Shown here: in pieces, positions 49,863 through 59,556 of the stretch
How positions within the stretch are numbered: the first letter of the stretch is position 1
How the letters are laid out: each line of letters opens with the position of its first letter
Position numbers and translations under genes: made by a program
Assembly (NCBI GenBank): GCA_002150815.3
Contig: NDFF03000014.1
Coordinates: 1-64,000 of the forward strand
Source: Grammothele lineata
Taxonomy: Eukaryota > Basidiomycota > Agaricomycetes > Polyporales > Polyporaceae
Reading direction: 5' to 3'
DNA: 64,000 nucleotides
Notes under the pieces: model-generated
Databases searched by the model: none
Told to the model about the DNA's origin: nothing
What the model saw: only the letters and a program-made list of their open reading frames with translations

Positions 49863-51623
49863 GATGGAAGAGGGCCATGGCTGGCAAGCACGATTTACAA
49901 GGAACAGAAGTTATTTAGCTAATATTCACTTTACTGTATATACGGCGCCACGCAGTGCCACCGGAATTCAGGTGAATTGATGGGTTTGGGGGCACCAGTG
50001 GGTGAGACGGGTGGGTGACAGGTGTCTTGACATACGGAATCCACTGGTGACTAAGGCCAGCGGATTCCGAGTGACCCGCCCATTGGAATTCAGAGGGCGT
50101 GCTCACTGCAGCTTTGCTGCAATCAAATCCCCTTGCCCATGGTCTCCTGAGAGATCTGGGGTTTGGCATCAGCGAAGTCCGAAGCGCCCAAATGCAACAG
50201 CTAGAATATGATGTCATCTTCAGTATGCCATGCCCAATTGAACGACCAACGACTATCTCTATTGTGTTTACATGTGCTGCCAAATACTTGAAGGCACTGG
50301 ACAGGCATGTGTGAGGAGTCCAAAATGCTTCTGCTCACGCAAGAATCGGTACACAGGAGGAGGAGTTATGCAAAAGTTATGTCATGTTCTCCTCCTGCCT
50401 GAGAAGACACTGATAGACTACGTACTTGGCATGGATGAGGCAACTCGGGGTAAAGCACTTCAACTGACAACCTTGGAATGTATTTATTACAAAATTAGCT
50501 ATCCACCAGATGTGCAATAGCAATCGAATCAAATTCAAGCCAACTATATCGCATGTGCCTAGCAGGGCATGAGGAGAACATGAGATACCTTCTCCTCCCG
50601 TGGCCCAATACTTCTATAAGCAGACACAATTCAGACCTATCATATTCGCCTTTCTAACAAGCTTGCGCCCGCTATGGCGTGCGCAGAAACAGTGAAGATA
50701 TTCTTTGGTCAATGTGCAAGGATCCGCTAAACATGGCCTTATATTTTGGTTGCTTTCTCTCCTATTAATGCTCCCATGGCTTAGTCGGATTGCTCTTTCC
50801 CTGCCTGCTAGCGTGTTACTTGTTCAAACCTCGTCCTTTGCTGATTTTTTTCAAATCACATCACTGTAATTGATGCATCCACTGGCGTTCCACCGCCTAA
50901 TTATCGGATAACACCTTTTATGATTGTAGATCAATGTCCCCCAGCTCCAGCGTGCCTGCCCAACGGAATCCACATGGCATGCCCGGTGGATACTGGCGAG
51001 CTTGGTCACTGACGGATTCCACCTGGCATGCTTGTGGCCGCCGCTGAGTGCCCCGCCCTACGGAATCCAGTGGCACGGCATGGCGCTGTGTACTGCTCAT
51101 CCAAATTTACATAGAATGAGTCAACTATTGTGGTTTCTGTCTGCTCTCTTAAACATATGATACACTCACTTACACCCCTAGAACTGAACATATAAAAGCC
51201 ACCCCATGTAGTGTTAGTATACATGCTATCAACACTTATTATGTATAGCATGGTATATTGACTCTCATTATTACTTACTTAGAACCATTAAGAAACCTCA
51301 TCAAGCAGGGCTTTACTCTATATCATGTATTTGGCTGCTTATGAGTTTACTTAAATGCCCTTGCCCTACATCATTACTTACTGCACTGGCCTGCCCCCCC
51401 ACTGTTGTCTCTTGCACACAGATTCAGCCTATTGCATTCACTTTACCAGTGCAGTTATTGGCATGGTGTTGATGCATATAGGGGTCATTTAAAGTATCTA
51501 ACAAGTTGTAGTTGAAGCCCCCTAAGTGTGATAGTGTATAAGGGGTGGATGGCAGCAGGTGCATTTGGATGACGCAGAATAAGCGCTGAAGTCCAGTGAG
51601 AAAGGCACGTGACTTTGCATGCG
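49860..51623 (+). mobile_element. R1 repeat family, copy 2, split by a TIR element
   Basis: The left edge CTTGATGGAAGAGGGCCATG and GCTGGCAAGCACGATTTAC matches copies 1 and 3. After 80 bp an inverted-repeat element is inserted (49943-51090). R1 sequence resumes at TACTGCTCATCC (51091) and runs parallel to copy 1 until GACTTTGCATGCGC at about 51623, with a large internal deletion near 51450. The R1 right terminus is missing here. Confidence 0.7.
49943..51090. mobile_element. TA-flanked terminal-inverted-repeat element, 1.15 kb
   Basis: It is inserted into R1 copy 2 between TA dinucleotides (49941-49942 and 51091-51092). The uninterrupted sequence is seen in copy 3 (TATATACTGCTC). The ends are imperfect inverted repeats: left GGCGCCACGCAGTGCCACCG, right (reverse complement) AGCGCCATGCCGTGCCACTG. 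Several copies of CGGAATCC/GGATTCC cluster just inside both ends, a pattern expected for transposase binding sites. Internal frames (for example 50272-50520) have no transposase motif, so it is probably non-autonomous, and the TA duplication points to a Tc1/mariner-type driver. Confidence 0.75.
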
Positions 51624-52269
51624 CAAGGGAGTCACCATTGCCATCATCTCAAAAGAGCTTGGCATCTTCGACCCTCAGCATTCTGGCTCCTTTCACACTT
51701 CCTCTAAATTCTCCTCTGACACCTCCGATACATCAGCTTGTTGAAGTTGGTGAATTCACGCTCTTTCAGTTTCAGTTCACATTTATTCTCCTTTTCAAAA
51801 GATAGAACTTACTTCACTTTCACCCTCAGAATATTCTCCCATTTTTCCCAGATTTATTCCCCAGGTAGGGCGCGCTTCACTTTACGTACCCCGTGGGATT
51901 TGAACCCACAGTGCATCACCTTGCACTTCTACACGCTTAGATAGCTGGTGCAGTTAACCACTGCACTACTATCCTTGACCTTCGCTCACTATACTCTATG
52001 CTTTTCTCAGCTTTCCTTTACTTCATATTTGTTGTTGTTTTGTCTGTTAGATGCTTACACTGAACTTTTTAGCTGCTCAATACAGAGTCTAGCAAGCCCC
52101 CAAGAGGTTCTCGCTTTAACACAGCTATCAATACTGTTAGTGGCCCCTCTGACAGATCAGCCTCGAGCCCTCTGAGATCTTCCTCCGCATCAAATGCTAC
52201 ATCTACAACATCTTAGCCATCGGTTTCATCATCAAGCACTACAAGCTCCTCGCTCCTCTAACAGTTCTA
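51624..52269. other. Spacer between R1 copies 2 and 3
   Basis: This holds the tRNA-like sequence annotated separately and otherwise short frames without domains (51596-51805, 51948-52175). The origin of the flanking sequence is unknown. Confidence 0.4.
51886..51974 (-). ncRNA. Class-II tRNA-like sequence (tRNA pseudogene or SINE head)
   Basis: On the minus strand a T arm GTGGGTTCAAATCCCAC (51893-51909) has a perfect five-base-pair stem, and its GGTTCAAATCC is an ideal B box. A long variable arm GTGCAAGGTGATGCAC (51911-51926) pairs GTGCA/TGCAC, as in tRNA-Leu or tRNA-Ser. The D-arm region TGCAGTGGTTAACTGCA (51949-51965) contains an A-box core AGTGGTTAA. The flanking acceptor strands (GGATAGT and GGGGTAC) do not pair and the anticodon stem is imperfect. 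It is therefore a tRNA pseudogene or tRNA-derived SINE rather than a working tRNA. Confidence 0.6.
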
Positions 52270-54431
52270 CTTGGTGGAAAAGGGCCATGACTGGCAAGCA
52301 CGATTTATGAGGAATAGGTGTTACTCAGTCTATATCTACTGTACTATATACTGCTCATTTGAATGTGTACAGAATGAGTCAACCAGTGTTGTTCTTTTTA
52401 TATTTTAACATACAGCTATCTTTCTGCTTTTTAAAATATATAACACACTCATTCACACCTTTAAGACTGAACATATGCAAGCCACCCTATATAGTGCTAA
52501 TACATTGCTACAAACCCTTATGATACATTGCATATTAGATTTACTTTCATTATTACTAACTTGACACCATTAATGAACCTCATTGAGCAGCTCCTCACTC
52601 TATACCATTTAATTGGTTGCTTGTTAGGCTATTTGAGTGCTCCTTCTCTATATCATAATCTACTGCACTGGTCTCCCCCTCAGCTATTATTTTTTGCACA
52701 CAGACTTAGCCTATTGTATTTTCTTTATCTCTAGTTTGCCACTAATTAAAGTCAAATATGTGGCACTCTATTGCATAGTTTATACTAAATGGTAACTACC
52801 ATGTAGACCATATAGCATACCCATCCATGGATAGAGCAGTAGAATAATCATATTTACCCTCTCCATTTATCACATAGTGCCTCAGCTTCTATGCAACATC
52901 AGCTATTATTGCCTATAGATGTGTTCAACTTGTTGCCCTCACTACATGTTATATAAGCATTATCATGCTCCACAATGTGCCCCATTATGTTTTCCTCATC
53001 TGTAGCTTTCTGGTGGTATATAATATGTCCTACTTTGCTTGAGTTGTTGCAGAGATACAGACTGATTGATGTGAGCATCTGAGTCTAGCTGAGTTTGAAA
53101 AAAAGCGCCCTAAAAGCGCAAAAAGGCCTGTTCTGAGAGCTCAGATGTTGATATCTCAGCCAAATCGGGACAAAATCACATGATTCAAGTTGTGTTAGTA
53201 AGCTAGAGGCTGTGCGATCCCACGCCTATTTTAAGCGCCTGATTAGCATCAAAACTGCGCTATTTATGGACTGGATGGCTCTAAATGAACTTGGATGTAC
53301 TTGCCTAGTGCTTAGTAACGCTTTTTTGGGCGCTTTTTGGGCGCTTTTTAGGACCCCAAATTGGGACGATTCCGAACCCTCCGTAATCATCCAAATTGGA
53401 GCTCCTACCGACGCTTAATTTGCGTTTATTAGCACTCAATCCTGTTCTATTAACAATGGATCTTCAAAGTCATTAATTAGTGTTTTAGCTGTATCTCCCC
53501 CAAATCTCAACCAATCAACATCATTTCAGGTGCATAATACAGCTTAAAGGAAGCTCTATCAGGCCATGATGTTTCTGATATCACAAGGTACCATCTTCTT
53601 AGTATATAAATGCTTGAACATCCTAAATAATGCACTGTAGACTGCTACTTTACATATAGTAGCCTTATTTTGCTAATATCTCCCTCAATACTTGCTTGAT
53701 TGGCATAATTCAAAGTGCTACAGGTCACATTCAGCCATGGCTATATGCTGGTGCTATGCTAAGAGAGTCTCATTTACAATACTAGACATAATACATGGAA
53801 CATTAACATGTACACAGTTTGGTAGGGTGTTAATAGCCCAAATGTTGTAGCACTATAACAAGTGAAGCTATCTACATGGTGTTGAGGCATATAGACATCA
53901 TTTGAAGGGCTTATTATAGGATAGCATAGTCCCCCATGCTATAATAATGCTTTGAGGGTGGATGGCACCAAGTACTTTTAGATGACATAGATAAGCGCTA
54001 GTATAGCACCCATTGGTGCACTACTATAAGGGCACTTGCAGGGTCAAGTGCTATGCAGCCATTACCAGTGCAGTTATTGACATGGTGTTGATGCATATAG
54101 GGGTCATTTGAAGCGTATAACAAGTTGTATTTAAGTCCCCCATAATATGATAGTATATAAGGGGTAGATGGCAACAAATGCATCTAGATGATGCAAAATA
54201 AGCGCTAAAGCCAAGTAAGAAAGTCACGTGCTGAAATGTGAGCGCTAACATACAACCCTAACCCCATGGATTTTCAATCTCCGCTCTAAATGGTAAGTAA
54301 TTTTTGTATTGCCATCAGTGGCTGTGCTTACCAGCGCCTTTCTGAGATTCAAGCTGAGTCGCGTTTTGCGTTACATGAATGGCAGGGATGGCTCACCCAT
54401 AAAGAACGATTATCCGTTCCTCATAAATCGT
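52270..54431 (+). mobile_element. R1 repeat family, copy 3 (most complete, 2.16 kb)
   Basis: The left edge CTTGGTGGAAAAGGGCCATG precedes ACTGGCAAGCACGATTTATG, and the right edge is CATAAAGAACGATTATCCG then TTCCTCATAAATCGT at 54431. It is colinear with copy 1 over almost its whole length, including the AAAAAAGCGCCCTAAAAGCG block (about 53099), the two TTxGATGAxxxxxATAAGCGC modules near 53975 and 54185, and the AACCCTAACCCC string (about 54258). It lacks the fold-back insert of copy 1. No transposase frame is present. Confidence 0.72.
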
Positions 54432-54435
54432 AAAA

Positions 54436-54950
54436 GGAGGTCTTAACGACATCACATTACCATGGCTAATGGTGAAGCACACCCTCAGTGAGTGGGATCA
54501 TATGTCACCTGCCACCTTCCAAGCACTTCTAGAGAAGATCAAGGACAATCCTATCTTCCATAACAATTCCTATCACAACCAACAACCACCTGAGGAACAG
54601 CTTGCTGTCTACGTCTGGCGTGTTGGATGGTATGGCAATGCGGCAGCTGTCGAAGAAGTCGCTGTCTGGTAGGGTATCTCTAAAGGGAGTGTGGTCAAGT
54701 ACACCGAGCATGTCATGATTGCAATCACCACATGTTGACCCTTGATAGACCAAGTCGGCCTACTTGGTGTAGATGCACGTGGAGAAAGGGGGCATCTAGT
54801 TGACATAGCCGCCCATGCCATTATCTCTGCACATGTTATCACACAATACATCGCAAAACGTAGATGTAGCCTCTGCCTAGCTGATGTCCACCGACCACCG
54901 GCTACCCGAGACCACGCTTCGTTGCACCAGGTAAGCCGACTGTGTGTCTA
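54436..54950 (+). pseudogene. Harbinger (PIF) transposase N-terminal relic
   Basis: The frame from 54469 reads TLSEWDHMSPATFQALLEKI, KDNPIFHNNSYHNQQPPEEQ and LAVYVWRVGWYGNAAAVEEV, then, after an in-frame TAG (54670-54672), GISKGSVVKYTEHVMIAI. This is the helix-turn-helix part of fungal Harbinger/HARBI1-type DDE transposases (MSPxTFxxLxxxIxxxPVFxNNS ... EQLAIxLYRxGxxGNA ... VALWAGISKGTV). Two stops occur and the DDE catalytic part is not recognisable downstream. Confidence 0.7.
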
Positions 54951-55960
54951 TGTAGCCTGTATATAGGGCTGTATACGTAGTGCTATCTGTCATGTACCTG
55001 TGTACACACCCCCTATGTGAGACTTAGTGCAACTTCAACCACGCCTGCAAGCCTTGTGTGTGGTCTGTCTCGATAGTGCCGAGGCCCGCCATCGATGCCT
55101 TATGCCATCGTGACCTTGCACCCGCCTCAGAGTCAGGTAAGAGCATGATCCCTTATCAGCTAAAATCTCTCCCTCGACACTGACCTGCATCTCCCTTCAG
55201 CCACTGCTTCATAAATCGTTGAAACACGGCCTCAAAGCACAAGAAACCATCATGTAGCTGGCACAAAGCCGCTGGACCTGTTGCACTGCCTGTGACAGCA
55301 GAGCAGTGTGAGAAGTTCCGAAGTGGGCTTTGTGATAGAAGAAGTGCATCGGTGCCAGCAGCAGCGCTAGAGGAGGTGTTTTAACACGGGGCTTCCTCTT
55401 CACTGCAGCTGGAGGCAGACTCTGGCCGTGCACTGCTTGAGGGCGAACCTCTTCCTTCCCACACCCATCTCTCATCCCACAACACCCTTGCTGGTGAGTT
55501 CTCATCTCCTCTTTCCTTTGTCCAATCCGCTTACCACAATCCAACCCCAGCCAGCCATGTTCTTACTCCCGGAAACTCAGGGTATACTACACATGGGTGG
55601 CCACCCCCAGCAACGACCGCTCTCATGTCTGGCGCGTCCAGCGTTGTCAATGACGCGTCTGTGGGTGAGTCCTGTTGTTCTACCCCAAACTTTTTGTCTG
55701 ATGTGCAGCGCGCCCTTCAGTTCTAGTCAAGGACGACCCCAATATAGAGCAGCTTGACAGCTGCTTGTGGGGTACCGTGCCAGTGAGCAATGCACAGGTA
55801 CGAGTGCCCTGACGTTTGCATATCTTGTACGTCCACGCCGCCTCAGTCTGATACGTCATCCAGGTACCTCCTCAGCATGTTGAGTCCTCAAGTCCGGTCC
55901 TACTACATGCAGCCAATCGCTCGACTACCTCCCCGCATAGTTGGGGCAGACCTCAAGTTT
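54951..55960. other. Unassigned sequence between two convergent R1 ends
   Basis: This continues the segment that starts at 54432. It may contain decayed Harbinger C-terminal sequence, but I see no DDE residues in a readable frame. A frame at 55428-55757 has no known domain. Confidence 0.4.
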
Positions 55961-56190
55961 ACGATTAATGAGGAACGAATAATCGTTTTTTATGGGTGAG
56001 CCATCCCTGCCATTTGTGTAACGCAAAACGCGACTCAGCTTGAATCTCAGAAAGGCGCCAGTAAGCACAGCCACTGATGGCAATACAAAAGTTCCTTACT
56101 ATTTAGAGCGGAGATTGAAAACTTATAGGGTTAGGGTTGCATGTTAGCGCTCACATTTCAGCACGTGACTTTCTCACTTGGCTTCAGCGC
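55961..56190 (-). mobile_element. R1 terminal fragment (copy 5), inverted
   Basis: It begins ACGATTAATGAGGAACGAAT then AATCGTTTTTTATGGG, the reverse complement of the R1 right terminus. It carries the conserved subterminal TTATAGGGTTAGGGTTGC and runs colinear to TTCAGCGC at 56190, where homology stops abruptly. About 230 bp of R1 sequence thus sits immediately upstream of the first F-box gene and contains the first in-frame ATG (56141) of that gene's extended open frame. Confidence 0.8.
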
Positions 56191-56305
56191 CTCTTCCCTT
56201 GCCCTCGCCTCTATAGCGCTGCTTGTGGGCGCTTTTATGCACAACTTGACGCTTCTGCCCAGCTGGCACTTAGACGTCCATTCAACTTGCCTTCTATTAC
56301 ACACT

Positions 56306-57292
56306 ATGCAGAGAAACCCTCTGCCTTCCTCTGGCTTGAGCCCCCTCCTGGGCTTTAATATCACCCATGAAGTTCTTCTACATATAGACGTTGACTCCCT
56401 TATACGTCTCCGTAATACCTCTACCACCGCTGACATGTGGGCAGCATGGGAGCTGCAGCGTCGCCTCATCACCATCCTCACACCTTTTATCAACAATCGT
56501 TTTGCCTTCATCGCCCACATGCACCTCACATCAACTATCATCTCTGGCATGGAGATTATCCCATTCTTTGACCCATCTATCCACTTCACTACACGCAACA
56601 CACTTAAACTCTACACCCCATACAACTGGTTTCAAGTTGTCGTCTTTACCCTTATAGAAGACGAGGGGTACACTGTCTTGGAGAAGAAGCCCTACCTTAC
56701 CCACCGCTCCCGCCTTCAACACTCCAATAGCAGGGCGGTTGGAGGGTACGCATGCTTGGTGAAGGATCACAAGTACGTCTACATTCAAGAGACCCTCCAC
56801 CCTACCCCAGTAGCCGCCCTCCTCTCCTCCTCCAATACCGCCGCTCAAGGCTACATCAGCGCCACGACATTCTGTCACCCCTACCCTGCCCTTACCTCCC
56901 AATACCACGCTCTAGCCAACCCTCTGTTTTGGGGTATTGAAGGTGGCTACAACCTCAAGAACGACTTGCGCATTCTGCGCTTGGGTAGTGGGAAGGATTG
57001 GGAGGTGGCAGGGTCGCCTGTGCAGTGGGAGGGTATAGAAGGGTGTCATGGTCCGTCTTCTGCTCTCTGTGCCTCTGCTTTGCGTTACTATGGGGACAAG
57101 TACTGTGTTTATGGACGGCTGGACAGCCTGCATGGGGTGCGTGCTGTGTTTCTGCAGCATCAACCCTTAGATACATATGTGGTCTACTTTACACGCGGCG
57201 GTTATGTTTGTACCCCCAAGTGCCACCCCAAGTCACTTGTTCAGGCGTACTTGCGAGTTACTTTGGCTGAATGTGTCTCTTCTAAGGCCTGA
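56306..57292 (+). CDS. F-box-like protein 1
   Basis: A single exon. ATG 56306 gives MQRNPLPSSGLSPLLGFNI, with an F-box-like motif FNITHEVLLHIDVDSLIRLR and NTSTTADMWAAWELQRRL. The rest has no named domain but shares its order with the next gene downstream (F-box, 'hATPF' helix, T-hxhYTP segment: NTLKLYTPYNWFQVVVF), so the two are diverged tandem paralogs. The frame stays open upstream to 56141 inside an R1 transposon fragment, so a longer product starting at ATG 56141 or 56237 is possible. F-box proteins recruit substrates to SCF ubiquitin ligases; the target is unknown. No stop or frameshift interrupts the frame. Confidence 0.65.
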   Translation: MQRNPLPSSGLSPLLGFNITHEVLLHIDVDSLIRLRNTSTTADMWAAWELQRRLITILTPFINNRFAFIAHMHLTSTIISGMEIIPFFDPSIHFTTRNTLKLYTPYNWFQVVVFTLIEDEGYTVLEKKPYLTHRSRLQHSNSRAVGGYACLVKDHKYVYIQETLHPTPVAALLSSSNTAAQGYISATTFCHPYPALTSQYHALANPLFWGIEGGYNLKNDLRILRLGSGKDWEVAGSPVQWEGIEGCHGPSSALCASALRYYGDKYCVYGRLDSLHGVRAVFLQHQPLDTYVVYFTRGGYVCTPKCHPKSLVQAYLRVTLAECVSSKA

Positions 57293-57474
57293 TAGTTCTA
57301 TGTTATAGCTATAGCACGCCTCTTAATTGCGCCTTAGAGTACATACTTACTTGGATTAAATAGTGCTTAGATTACCTCATACTATACCACATAGCACTTG
57401 CATTAGTAGAAGGGCAATTCAACTTGCACTCGACGTTCACCATCGTTCACCTGAACCCCTCTGCCAATACAACA

Positions 57475-58629
57475 ATGTCTCAGCCAGCCACTACTTTCAT
57501 CAGCCTCTCTGCTGAGCTCCAGCAGCGCATTATCTTCTTCCTTGACATGCCAACCCTCCGGTCTCTGCGCTACGTATCTCAAGAGGCCGCCCAGCTGGTT
57601 GAAGAGGAGTTGACTCAGTCCCTCCACGCCCTCCTCAAACCTTTCACTACCCATCCACAGGAGTTCCTTAGAGTTTTGCAGAACAGCGGTGCTATTATTG
57701 GCGGAGATGTTGCTATTGCCTTCATGGCTAGAGATCTGCGCATCATTCCCACCGCCCTCACCATTTACACCCCCCTTGACAACCCCTACCCTCTGGAAGA
57801 CTTTTTTGATGCTGAGGAGAATATGGAGGGGAAGAAGAGACGTCTGCCTCAGCTAGAGGATGCTATGATTTGGAGGTCAAAGCTCATCAAGTCTCAGCTC
57901 ATCTACCGTATGGGCAAGTCCGCATACATATTCCTCTATGAAAGCTGCTCCCCCTTTCCCATGGCATCCCTTGCTAGCCGCGCTATCACCAGCCACTTTA
58001 TGACATTTGTGGATGGCATCACCTATGGTACCCCATATCCAACACTCTTTTTCCAACGACGCGCGCTCCTTGGCTCCCCTCTCTTCAATCAGGCCATAGA
58101 CACCTCTACCAACATCTCTAGGCGTTACATGAACACCCATCATCTTAAGAGGGAGTTGGTGGATACTCAGCAGGGTGGAAATGCATGGTATGACTACCAT
58201 TTGTCCCTCAATCACACCCTGGAGTTACAGCAGCTGTCGCAAGACCAGTAAGTCATCTATTACTGTCTTCACATTACTAAGCTTATTAATGATATACATA
58301 GTATTGAAGATAGGGTAACAGAGGACTTGGAGAATGTCAAGAAGTGGAGGGAGGTGGGGATTGACATTCAGATGGACGGGCGGCATTGGTTTGGAGAGAT
58401 GTGTAAGAAGTACAGGTGCGCGTCTGAAGTGCGGTCATTTAGAGACGCAGGCAGCTTGTGGGAGAGATTTAGGGCTAGAGAGGGAAAGTACCAAGTAGGT
58501 GGGAAGGAGGAGATGGTGTTTGTATTGGACAGGCGTCCATGCGGTGGAGGATGTGGTGGGGAGAGGGTGTTGTTCTCTCAGACAAAGTATGTTCACATTA
58601 TGACGCCCACTGATGATGGTGATATGTAA
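57475..58629 (+). CDS. F-box-like protein 2
   Basis: Two exons (57475-58247 and 58302-58629, one 54-nt intron, in phase). ATG 57475 gives MSQPATTFISLSAELQQRI, with the F-box IFFLDMPTLRSLRYVSQEAA. A middle segment (DLRIIPTALTIYTPLDNPY, then KLIKSQLIYRMGKSAYIFLY) parallels the upstream gene. Exon 2 (EDRVTEDLENVKKWREVGID, RHWFGEMCKKYRCASEVRS) ends with a Gly/Cys-rich strand, RRPCGGGCGGERVLF, and HIMTPTDDGDM. The tandem arrangement with 183 bp between genes, same strand and similar domain order indicate a local duplication. It is a likely SCF adaptor; the function is otherwise unknown. Confidence 0.75.
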
Positions 58630-58793
58630 AGTATATGCACACTCTCCAATAGAGGATCCCTCAAACTATGATTGACGCACTCAACCACTGCATTTGTAGC
58701 CACACATAATATCATACACAATCAACAATACAGGATGCAGGTGGCAAACAGGTGACGAGGATCAAGCATTCGCTCAACTACTATCTAAGTATC

Positions 58794-59361
58794 CTAAGCG
58801 TTAGGTGCCGCCTCAGCATCCTGTGGTCCAAAGACACTAGCAAGGTTAGACCTATGCCAAATCTCAACAACATTGTTGGCCAGGTTCATGTCTAAGCACG
58901 AACGTTAGCTTGTATCATAATGCTAAACAAGGGATAGACTCACCGACGTCATCGCCCATGCGCACAAACCTCACCATCTCGATCGTCTCAGCGTCTCTGA
59001 CAATGCCGATGACCTCAATGAACCTGCTGCCCTCAAGGGCTGCAGCAAACGTCTGCAGTAGACGTTGAGGTGTCAACAGTAATGAAGGATGGTGAGAGGG
59101 CATAAACGTACGTCGGGGATGTGAGTCACGTTCACAGTAGCGCCATCAGAGGCCTCAAAGACGGCGGTGTCCTCAGATTGCTAGACGTTCAAAAGTTGAT
59201 GGTGAGATTGACGTCACATGAGTTGATAAGAGTGTGCTTACAGAGAGGAATTTGCCCAAGAGGCGGACATACTTGTTGAGATAGCGAGGCATATACTCCT
59301 TGTTCACGCGCGGAGAAGCGCCCGTGCCAGAGCCAAAAGTACGAAGTCCACCAGTAGACAT
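58794..59361 (-). CDS. RFA3: Replication protein A subunit 3 (RPA14)
   Basis: This is the small OB-fold subunit of the heterotrimeric single-strand DNA-binding complex RPA. Four exons: ATG 59359-59361 gives MSTGGLRTFGSGTGASPRVN, then KEYMPRYLNKYVRLLGKFLS. Next come QSEDTAVFEASDGATVNVTH, TFAAALEGSRFIEVIGIVRD, AETIEMVRFVRMGDDVDMNL and ANNVVEIWHRSNLASVFG, ending EAAPNA (TAG 58794-58796). The blocks PRVNxxxLPRxxxKxVRLxGK, V-ASDG-TV, FIEVIG-V and LGDD-DL--xN-VVE match Rfa3/RPA14 across fungi. All introns (about 50-60 nt) join in phase. It is the only conserved housekeeping gene inside the F-box cluster. Confidence 0.88.
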
Positions 59362-59556
59362 GATAGAAGAGAGAAGAGAGGGAGGGGCGGCGGTCATCAC
59401 CAGGGAACTCTATATATATGCAGAGGATTGCACCCGCAGTGGGATACTCACGCTGCACCGGACTTCTCAGTTGCCGCACTGCCGGCCCTGCAGTTACCAC
59501 ACAGAGCAGAAGTTCATTCCAGGCTACAAAGTAACAGTTCAAGTTACTACAGAGAT

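Noticed and set aside
50777..50832. A-box-like TGGCTTAGTCGG and B-box-like TGTTCAAACCTC with a T run
   Set aside because: Spacing fits a tRNA promoter, but neither the T-arm stem nor the acceptor stem pairs; too degenerate to call a tRNA or SINE.
40844..54431. R1 copies as Helitrons that captured EST1
   Set aside because: No Rep/helicase coding, no CTRR 3' end with hairpin, and the ends show short inverted similarity instead; EST1 sequence lies outside the R1 terminus.
32616..56190. CRISPR-like or defence island reading of the iterated repeats
   Set aside because: Repeat units are long, diverged, irregularly spaced and lie in transposon copies of a eukaryote; there are no regular spacers and no cas-like genes.
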